This document shows, in pieces, positions 55,594-64,000 of a DNA stretch of 64,000 nt. Under the pieces are notes generated by a model. The model did no database searches. It saw nothing but the letters and a program-made list of their open reading frames with translations, and was not told the DNA's origin. Numbering within the stretch: position 1 is the stretch's first letter; every line of letters starts with the position of its first letter. Made by a program: the position numbers and the translations under genes. Source of the stretch: Enoplolaimus lenunculus (Eukaryota > Nematoda > Enoplea > Enoplida > Thoracostomopsidae); contig JASANG010002771.1 in the NCBI GenBank assembly GCA_030248215.1, forward strand, positions 94,270 through 158,269, read 5' to 3'.

Positions 55594-56160
55594 CCGCATT
55601 CTCTTCATTGCAGTGGGTGATGTGAAAATCGCCAGCGTATACCAGGGGTACAGTGGTATTAGGGACATATATTCAATCATGAACTTTCTACCGAGATGAC
55701 AAAAAACAATTTTTCAAGCCTTAGGTTGTGTACAAGATTTTATTACTGATAACTTTGCATTTTATACAATTTCACTGAAACATATTGATAAACAATCAAA
55801 GTCACAGCAACTCTTATTTTACCTTTAGTAATGTTGTTTTTTCTAATTATTATTTAAGGAACGGTTACATAGCTATGCGAAATTTCAAATAATTCACAAA
55901 AGAACTAAAATGAACATTAAATACATAGCTAATATTCTTTTTAGGTCATGATTTCAAATTTGAAAAGCTGCCGATTACATTTTCAGTTTAGTATATTTTG
56001 TGAAATTTTATAATTTTAATTACAGTTACCGCGTTTCATAATTTTAATATTTCGCATAAACTTATAGAAAAAATTTATGATCCTCGAGCACTGTATAGGT
56101 TTGCTGCTTCTCGAAGCGGCACCACAAAAAGGGACGCTGCTGTTAAAGCACTAAAATTTT

Positions 56161-56345
56161 GTCCCATGTTACTTTAAGAGGCGTCCAGGTTTCTGGTGGG
56201 TCTATCAAAGAGTACGTTTAGATTCTAGATTACATTTTTTGTTTAGGCTTAGACTTAGGCTTAGGAACACATTTTTGCAACGCTTAGGCTTAGGCTTAGG
56301 AATACACTTAATCTTCTGTTAAGCCCCTAAAGCTAACATTAGCCA
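56161..56345. mobile_element. TTAGGC-type MITE, family 2
   Basis: CCCATGTTACTTTAAGAGGC to CCTAAAGCTAACATTAGCC with a short GCTTAG array. Confidence 0.82.
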
Positions 56346-56396
56346 AGACTTTTTAGTCTATTGCAGTGTTTTCCTAAATTAAACAACCACGCTTTC

Positions 56397-56571
56397 AGGC
56401 CCGCAGCTAGCTACCTTGCTAGAGAGGCTAACAATTTTTCAGGAGGGGCATTCAAGGATTTTTAACGACTTGCAAGCAAGGTGGATAATTTTCTTGAGGG
56501 GGGGGGGGGCAAAATTATTCAAGTGGGGGGGCTGAGCCCCCCTGGCCCTGCTTGGCTACGGGCCCCCGTAC
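56397..56571. mobile_element. GTAGCC-type MITE, inverted
   Basis: GGCCCGCAGCTAGCTACC to TTGGCTACGGGCC, with a G-run near 56500-56510. Confidence 0.78.
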
Positions 56572-56986
56572 GCTTAGGCTATGAGTACCAAAAAAACCAG
56601 TATAATGCAACATTAATACAATCTTAGTAGGCAAAAAAAAACCAATATAGAGAACATTCAAGGTATATAAGCCTCAGTGCTAAGCACTGGCTCAGACGCC
56701 AAAACATAAGTATACGTAGTTGGTGTTTAAGAAGATATCTTTAGTTTTGTTTCCAATCTCTAGTTGTAATACAACCATATTATGCCTACTGAATAATTTA
56801 ATAGCTCAAAATATAAATATGTCAAAGCTAAAGAATTTTACAAATAATAGTACAAAACTAATTGAAAATGCTTAGCTGTAATTGTATATTCTCAAATATC
56901 TGAAATCAAACCTAATTCAAGTGGCCGAAGCCACATTTGACACCGCAAGCCATCGAAAATTCAGTTTAGCTTTTGCGGTAAAGTCC

Positions 56987-57145
56987 AGGAGTGTAGACAG
57001 CTCAGTTTGCTAGGGGGGTTATAGATGTTTCTGGAGGGGCATTCAAAGTGTTTCGGTAACTTTAAGGTTGAAAATTGTTCATAGAGGGACAGAATTGTTT
57101 CGTGGGGGCTGAGATTCCCTGGTTCCAATCTGGTTACGGGTGCGG
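56987..57145. mobile_element. GTAGCC-type MITE, inverted and diverged
   Basis: GAGTGTAGACAGCTCAGTTT to CTGGTTACGGG. Confidence 0.65.
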
Positions 57146-57344
57146 GTGAGTCTGATAACATACCTATACATCAACAAGCATGACCCTCTATTTTAATGCA
57201 CCATACCGAATTTACGAACGCCAAATAGATGTGGGCTATTCAAAGTTTAAGTAATCCGGAACACCAGAATCAGATTAGTCCGATAGCAGAAAATCGAGTG
57301 ACAACAATGACTTGGGACAGTGGTTAAACTGGCACTTTATATGT

Positions 57345-57590
57345 TAAATTCCAATGAGTTCAATTCAGCTAGAGAGTTGGTTACTTGTGAATTAATACAT
57401 ATATCAGTAAACGTTAACTCACTCTGAGTTGAGTTGATTCGCACTCTGAGTTGAGTTGACTCTGGTGAGCTGATTCATACTGAATTGAATCAACTCAAAA
57501 TTCTGAGTTCTGGCAGTCCTAACTCAAACTGAGTGATTCAATTCATTCTGATTTAAAACCATCTCACTGAAATTGACAGTGTAAGTTGGA
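57345..57590. mobile_element. ACACTGTAAATT-type MITE, diverged copy
   Basis: TTAAATTCCAATGAGTTCAA to CACTGAAATTGACAGTGTAA; same ACTCTGAGTTGAGTT interior as the next copy. Confidence 0.75.
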
Positions 57591-57742
57591 ATGGTTTAAC
57601 GAATTTAATATAAAATTTTCAAATCTTAAAATCACATACTTCACTGTCTGTTTAAAAATCGCCTCCGATTTTTCGGCGGATCCAACGGGTTTTCAGCTCA
57701 AGTCAAGTTCTTCTGTCATTCCTTCACCCTATGAGGGGCCCT

Positions 57743-58001
57743 TACACTGTAAATTTCAATGAGTTGATTAGTCAATTCAGCTAGCGAGTTCGTTATTTCT
57801 GAATTCATCATATCATTAAGCGTTAACTCACTCTGAGTTGAGTTCATTCTCAATCTGAGTTTATTTGAGTCTCGGTGAGTTGATTAATTCACTAAGAATG
57901 AACTGAATCAATTCAAAATTCAGGGTTCTGATGGTCCTAACTCAGACTGAGTGATTTAACTCATTCTGAGTTAAAATCAACTCACTGAAATTTATAGTGT
58001 A
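57743..58001. mobile_element. ACACTGTAAATT-type MITE, complete
   Basis: TACACTGTAAATTTCAATGA and inverse TCACTGAAATTTATAGTGTA give about 27 bp inverted ends with TA borders. Internal ACTCAGACTGAGT motifs make the whole element fold. Mariner-type source likely. Confidence 0.88.
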
Positions 58002-58082
58002 TCTTATCCGCAAATATTTGTTCGAACATATTATGTTACGTTACAATTTTGGCACATTGCCATCCGCTAGGGTAGCAACCGG

Positions 58083-58475
58083 ATATCCGTTTGCGTTTCC
58101 GTTAAAAATCAGTGTAAGTTTTCGTTTTCGTTACAGAAATACCAGAAATTATGGTATTTTTATGCTCAAAAATTAGTTGTAAATCACGTATATATCGCAA
58201 TTTTTCATTACAAATACACTGCGATTGACCGAAATGGAACGAAAATTGCGAAATTTATTCGAAATCTTATAAAATTTTCGGTGTGTATGTGCTTTTATTT
58301 CTTTAAAATTCTAGGAAACCCAGTGAATATTTGCATACACCTCAATTGGGTTGGCAGAAAAATAAAACATCTTTGACACTTTTATGCTTCAATATCCGTT
58401 TCCATTTCCGTCATTTTGATCACTATCCGTTTCCGTTATTTATACTATTCGTTTGCATCCTGCGATCCGCCTATT
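58083..58475. mobile_element. TATCCGTTTCC-type MITE
   Basis: GGATATCCGTTTGCGTTTCC to ATCCGTTTCCGTTATTTATA; interior as at 8350. Confidence 0.75.
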
Positions 58476-59319
58476 CGTTTATATGAAACCTATTAGGTTA
58501 CCAGTGAGTGCTATAGTGTTACTAAACAGGAAACCACTAAAATAGCATTCATCTCACAAAGCCTAAAATAAGCCGAATCATACTACCACCCTGTGTGATA
58601 ATTAAAGATAACCGAAGCTAATGAATATTTTTCTATATTAAACATTAAACATAACAGGCATCATAGTGTTCATTCTCAAATAAAATGCAAACATATTGTA
58701 CTGTAAAATAAAAAAATATAATAGCAAAAAGCAGATTTCGAAGAAAAAAACGTAGTTTATTTACTTTAATAGCTCACCGACAGAAATTAAAGAGTTGTAC
58801 CCACCGGAAACAAATTAAATTGATAGAAAAAACGAGTTTTTCATTTTTTCCGAGGGGTGGGAAAACAAAAAAACGAGCATTTAATTTTTGCAAATTTTTA
58901 TGAAAATGGTCATATTTGAGATTCTGTTGGTGTCATTCTTGCCTTTAAGAGTTAGCATCTATTGATGTCCTTGTATTATTTGTTTGACACGCGAGTACAT
59001 GGTTTACAATTGTTTTCGTTTTTCCGGAAAAAAGTCGGTTTCCGGCTGATTCAATATTTTCGGAAAAAAACCCAAGCGTGACAGAAATGTATTAGGCAAG
59101 AACAAAACCTAAGGGGCGGGGGAGTTGTAGCTTCAAGATTTAGGCAATTTACGCGGAACTAACCATTAACGACTTTACTCGACAAAGTTTGCGTTCTTGA
59201 AAAGATATTAATTTTCGATACATGATAAGGCTCTTTAGATTTCCTTTCCAAACGCTAATCAGAATGATTTTATTGGACAGTTTCTAGTAGCTATATAATC
59301 AAAACTAGCCGTACTAGTA

Positions 59320-59615
59320 TACTGTAGTGACCTGATCAAGAGGTGGGAGACTGATATTTATTTGACCTCTCCAGCGGGTACCCCCCGTTGTTAGGATACG
59401 GACTGTTTATTTTTAACCCGCTTTCCGCCACCTTTATTACTGATATATATTCGATATCGAACTATCCGTTGAATTAAACGTTTATTTCTGTTGCATCAAA
59501 AACTTGAGCGATAATGCAAGGTTATATAGTTACGAATGTCAATGGTCTCTATTCGAATTTGCTTACGAACACTTATTAGGTATAGGAACTCAAAATGTTG
59601 ACCCCTAGTCTTAGG
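59320..59615. mobile_element. TACTGTAGTGACCCGAATAAG-type MITE, right end lost
   Basis: TACTGTAGTGACCTGATCAA start; GGTACCCCCCGTTG and AAACGTTTATTTCTGTTGC interior. Confidence 0.75.
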
Positions 59616-60454
59616 AGTGTGGTTAATCTACAGTTTGCGGCTGCGTGCGTTGGTTCTACAACGTTTTTTATCAAAATACACGGTACAAAAACAGTCACTA
59701 CACACAACAACGCGTGAGAAAATAAATTTTGGTACATATATCAGTAAAACAATGTCGGTTCAGTTAATAGAAAAACATCAAAAACTAGTGTGCGGGAGTG
59801 AAACGCGCAGGACACTCTAGTTTCAATTTATTCAGAACTGAAATTTTTTCAAAACCATTGGGGGGCATGGCCCCCTTGGCTCCACTGGCTACGCCATTGC
59901 TCGGACCACTTTATTATTAGTAAAATGTCTGAGCGTAGCAGCGATTTTTTTGTATAGAAATTGATATACAATCAAATAAAAACGAACCACAGTTTCAAGT
60001 TTCACATTTAAATTGCCTTACTTAATAAGAAACAGTGCGGTGTGTTATTTACAAATTGTTGCAAAAATTTCAATTCAGTTTTGATAAGTGTTTCATAAAT
60101 AGGGCAGCGTACCATAAACTCTGCAGAGAAAAACGATATCAGACCAGAACATAGTACCAGGGGTAGAACCAGATGGTGTGCCGGGTGCATGCACCCGTGA
60201 GAAAATTATTTATGATAAATGGTGTAAGACTTGTTCTGCGTTACGAATTTATATTTTGTGTTTCGAAATCAGGCTTTTCGTTCGCTTCGTTCTTGAAGTC
60301 TCACTATATTTTGCGTGGACCTCCGTTAGAGTATTTTGTAGCCAAAAATGATATATTAGGCATCTTGCAACGTTTTGTATTACGAACGTTACGTTTTGCT
60401 TTTTGCTCGCTCTGATCGTGAGATTTTTCACCATATTGCGAGCGCACACAAAAC

Positions 60455-61195
60455 ATTTACTGATATTCAAAAAAGATTTTGTTAAATTCAGATATTTTCT
60501 TAAATTTAAGACAATTATTTCTTAATCTAGACTCTAGAAATGTATGTCTTGAAAGCAAGACATTAATGTCTTGAATGGAAGACATTAGTGTCTTGAATGC
60601 AAGACATTGAGTTCTGAAATTTTTCAGAAATCTGTCCGAATCTTTTAACACTGAAATGTTATAAATTTAATAGTGTGTTTCATAAACGATTAAGACAAAT
60701 ATTTCTGAAATGCAAGACAAATATTTCTGAAATGCAAGACAAATATTTCTGAAATTCAAGACAAAAAAGACTTGTTTTGCTGATTTTTAAGACATATATG
60801 TCTTAGAAACAAGATTTGTCAGAGAAGTCACATTCAATATTAGTAGTTAAGCTCAACCAAATTCGCCAATTTTACAACCTAAGATACGTCTAAAACATAA
60901 ACTTAGGTTGGTGGGAGCCTGAGCTCAACCCGAAATATCTTTCAATTTTGATTATTTTTATATACTCTCTTAAGAATATAAACTGAACAATTTTTTGCAT
61001 ACATTAAAACTAGAAAAGTAGTCTTGAATATAAAATAACTATTTCTTGAAAAGAAGAAATTTGTTTTATAAATTGGCAACAGTAATCTAAGACATTTTTG
61101 CTTTAACCATTTCAGACATGAATTTCTGAGCCGTTTAAGGCTATTAATGTCTGAAACACAAGACATTAATGTCTTGAAAATTTAAGAAAGTTCCT
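60455..61195. mobile_element. AAGACATTAATGTCTT-type repeat, inverted copy
   Basis: Blocks AAGACATTAATGTCTTGAAT and AAGACAAATATTTCTGAAAT in short tandem runs; the right end repeats CAGACATTAATAGCC seen at 32.6 kb, inverted. Confidence 0.7.
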
Positions 61196-61883
61196 TATAT
61201 GGCATCAGTAAAAGTTAACCCTCTTAGTTGTAAAGGTGGGAACGCTTTACTTGATCCATAATCGTTTAGGGTGTCAGGCAATTCGTGAGACATCAACAGA
61301 AATAGGTTTTGAATTTAGACTAATCTTTACACCTAAGCTTCTTTAGGGTTTACGCCTTGGCTAATGTATCCTTCCGAAAAAACATAATAGTTCGGTTAAT
61401 ATATTTCATGCCACACAGGCGTAAATTCTACAAACCAAGTTTAAAACATTGATAACTAGCGATGTGGACCGGATCGGGATCCATCAATGCTGGTCTATAG
61501 CCAGTGGGGGCCCAGGGGGGCTTGTATAACCCTTGCATGCCCCCTCCTGAACTGCGTCAAAGGTTCAGTATTTCGCTCAAATCAACTGCAACATTTATCA
61601 TTTGATTCAATTTTTTACTATATATCACATAAACATTATATATAACGCAATGTCTTCAAATATTTATCCCCTGCAATGATAACAAAACAAGGGCGTACAG
61701 GGGTACAGTGGTATTCAAGAATATATATAAAATGACAGAAACAATGCAGCAAAAAGCACATACAGCCAACCGCACCAGAAACAGAAAGAAAATAAGCGAA
61801 AAAATAGTACCAAACGTTGCGTTTATACTGAAATACTGATCAAAAATGCACAAATTATACATACATACATATATACATACATA

Positions 61884-61884
<1 letters not shown>

Positions 61885-61964
<80 letters not shown>
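61885..61964. repeat. (TA)n microsatellite
   Basis: About 40 TA dinucleotides in a row, preceded by CATACATA variants. Confidence 0.99.
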
Positions 61965-61966
<2 letters not shown>

Positions 61967-62082
61967 TTCACATCCGTAAGCGAAGAACCGGAGCCGAACA
62001 GAAGCCGTAGCCGCAGGTCTTAAGTTTTTATTTGAATATTATGCTTACTGTCACGTTTTCAGACTTTGTTCCTGACCTAGAT

Positions 62083-62145
62083 CAATGTATAGAACAAGAC
62101 CGTAACAGTGGTATAAGCATATTCCTAAACCAAAGCCTACGAATG
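62083..62145. mobile_element. TTAGGC-type MITE, family 1, left-end fragment
   Basis: ATCAATGTATAGAACAAGAC followed by GTATAAGCATATTCCTAAAC, then the homology stops. Confidence 0.6.
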
Positions 62146-62248
62146 AGCGCTGTAAACATTTTATGAACTTTCATGTCGTTTGATTTACATGATGATATAT
62201 CAATACTAATTGGTCATAGGTGCTACGGCCATTTAATAATCAAGGTAT

Positions 62249-62421
62249 CACGACAATTCGTCGCCCGACAACTCGTCGACCGATAACAAATCCGAAATTT
62301 CATCGACTCAATAAAATACGTTTGGCATCATTAATGTTTTGCATCGGCTTAGGATTATGCTTAGATTTATTCAAATTCTTTTATTGTGGACGACAAGTTG
62401 TCGGGCGACGAATTGTCATAG
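62249..62421. mobile_element. CGTCGCCCGACAAC MITE
   Basis: ACGACAATTCGTCGCCCGAC and inverse GTCGGGCGACGAATTGTC give inverted ends of about 30 bp. Confidence 0.85.
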
Positions 62422-62814
62422 ATTCAGCAATCAAACCCCGAGGTCTACTGCACGTACTATCGACTGTGTACTGTATCTTATGTAAAATAAAAAAGCATAC
62501 GTTTAAATTAATACAATATCAGACTATCATAATAAGCACCTATTACAATTTAGCAGAAAGCAAACCACTTTATAATACAAATAATACTGATGTGCTAAAA
62601 TAACCAAAGTGAGCTAAAATAAAAATCAAAATAAACAACATTTATGACTAAAATTATTTTAGAAAATTTGGCCAATGTTACTTTGAGATGTTTAAATCGT
62701 ACTCTACTGAAGCATTCTTCGAAGTACCATATACCAAATAGTTAATCAATTATCAAGCATTTTTACAGAAAATTTTCACATATTACGGCGGTATTATGCT
62801 TTTGATGACAATCG

Positions 62815-62960
62815 ATGTCGTCTGTCATCGTCCGGTGCTGCCTGTCACCGCCTGGTGCCGTCTGTCAGCGTCCGGCACCGTCAGTCACCGTCTGGTGCTG
62901 TCTGTCACCGTCTGGTTCCGCGCTTCACCGTACAGTATCATACGCTAGTTACTCGCGTAA
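62815..62960. repeat. CCGTCTGTCACCGTCYGGTG array
   Basis: About seven imperfect units of about 15-21 bp (CGTCTGTCACCGTCTGGTGC), ending CACCGTACAGTATCATACG. A relative of the CGTACGG foldback arms. Confidence 0.75.
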
Positions 62961-63213
62961 AAAATATACTTAAAGCCAAAAAATTGCTAAAAAACCTTCT
63001 AAAATAACCACAAACCACAAATGAAATATATTTATAAAATGCTTGCAGTATAAACAAAACTCAGAAGTGAATTGGTGACCACAGCATATTTTGTGAGTAT
63101 ATATTAATACGAACAAAAAACAAAGCTTGACACTGGGACAAAGGTACTCACCCACAGGTAAATGTACGCCTCTAAGGCAGTGAAATAGACCTGGCTCAAA
63201 GAACTCTTAGAGG

Positions 63214-63360
63214 GGACGCTATACTTTTGTGCGGCACCGTACGGCACCGTCGTCACTGTGCGTCACCATACGGTATAGTACGTGAGTCATTCACGTACGA
63301 TACCGGACGATGACGTACGGTGACGGACAGCGCCGAACGTCATCAAAAGTATAGCGCTAC
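63214..63360. mobile_element. CGTACGG foldback element, best copy
   Basis: Outer ends GACGCTATACTTTTGTGCGG and inverse GTCATCAAAAGTATAGCGC; centre GTCATTCACGTACGATACCG. Forms one long hairpin. Confidence 0.82.
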
Positions 63361-63583
63361 CCTTAATTTCAAATAGCCATGACTATAAGCACTCCGTGAT
63401 GGATCGAATGTATCCCCCTCCCACGATCCTTGTAGGGCTGAGAATTTCATGATGCAGGCGGTTCAGCTGACGCTGCCTAGGAAAATAGGTGAAAAATATG
63501 GCGAAATTAAAGCATTTCAAGCTTCAGCGCTATTGGCCAATCGTAAAACAGTAAAAAATTTGCTAAAATCGCGTTTAAAGCCC

Positions 63584-63834
63584 TATTCACACATGCAAGT
63601 TGCAGCCGGAAATTGCACGCAGAACTTGCATTTTTTCATCCGCAAATGAGAAAGCGGCTGCAATAAATTCAGTGAACTTGAATGGTCATTCACACATGTG
63701 AACTAAATTCCTAGCTGTGATTTTTAATGAATCATTGGCAGCTGCCAGTTTTTCGAACGGGGTTTTTGACAAAACTTGCAAGTGCAAGTTGCAGCTGCGA
63801 GTTCTCGCAGCAACACTTGTTCGTGTGAATAGGG
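63584..63834. mobile_element. CCCTATTCACAC-type MITE, uninterrupted copy
   Basis: CCCTATTCACACATGCAAG and inverse TTGTTCGTGTGAATAGGG ends. Interior identical in plan to 46816-47364 but with only TTTTTAATGAATC where that copy carries the insertion. Confidence 0.92.
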
Positions 63835-64000
63835 CTATCTTTCTTTCAGAAGCTAGCAAATGAATCTTAGTGTAAATACGCGAAACATGTCTGCATCCAA
63901 GTGCAAAAACTTCCAATAGCAAGAAGGGCTCATAGCTAAAATTCTAGCTAACCGTTTTCAGTCATATGCCAATCGTATAAGTTACCACAATTTTTGACCA

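Larger units (their letters stand above)
49992..64000. other. Upstream region of the channel gene, repeat-rich, no supported exon
   Basis: The channel's start exon should be here or beyond the window. No segment with signal-peptide character and a compatible donor could be picked with confidence. Nearly all recognisable content is MITEs, foldbacks and simple repeats listed separately. Confidence 0.5.

Noticed and set aside
61656-61967. 103-codon minus-strand ORF with Ile-Tyr repeats
   Set aside because: Its start is a (TA)n microsatellite; the rest has no protein likeness.
62220-62603. 127-codon plus-strand ORF
   Set aside because: Most of it crosses a MITE, including both inverted ends; no domain likeness.
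1-64000. Retroviral, LTR or Polinton-type elements
   Set aside because: No paired long terminal repeats, primer-binding sites or polymerase, integrase or capsid motifs were recognised.

Overview
The window looks like a piece of an invertebrate animal genome. It is AT-rich, its genes are split by GT-AG introns with consistent phases, and introns and intergenic DNA are crowded with short inverted-repeat transposons (MITEs), foldback elements and tandem arrays. No operons, bacterial genes, LTR elements or long transposase reading frames were seen. The phylum cannot be fixed from sequence alone. The chloride channel resembles both the GluCl and glycine-receptor branches, and telomere-like TTAGGC hexamers occur only inside MITEs.

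All three protein genes that could be rebuilt lie on the minus strand, head to tail. (1) 3181-9354: a short gene of the PHYHIP/PHYHIPL family (fibronectin type III half plus the family's C-terminal domain), five exons found, 5' end not found. (2) 12210-26612: a tandem paralogue with the same intron phases. Its PHYHIP-type core is flanked by low-complexity sequence, with two Tyr/Gly/His/Gln-rich exons before it and, after it, about 1,950 residues of Ser/Thr- and Gln/Ala-rich tail inside one 6.5 kb terminal exon that includes 32 consecutive Gln codons. (3) 36303-49991: a Cys-loop ligand-gated chloride channel subunit, eight exons, with the ligand-binding domain, four membrane segments, the anion-selective PAR motif and a long Asn-rich cytoplasmic loop. 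Only its signal-peptide exon is missing.

Region by region: 1-3180 is unremarkable AT-rich flank; 3.2-9.4 kb gene 1; 9.4-12.2 kb MITEs; 12.2-26.6 kb gene 2, whose 4.5 kb intron holds hAT-like MITEs and an unidentified coding-like stretch on the other strand; 26.6-36.3 kb tRNA-like sequences, MITEs, a 21-bp and a 130-bp tandem array and one weak plus-strand ORF; 36.3-50.0 kb the channel gene, with a ten-unit 33-bp array in one intron and a 4.35 kb satellite filling most of the next; 50-64 kb almost entirely repeats.

Two genes are related by tandem duplication. The channel is functionally separate: nothing in the sequence shows that it works with the PHYHIP-like proteins. The most unusual item is gene 2, a PHYHIP core embedded in a giant low-complexity protein next to a paralogue of ordinary size.
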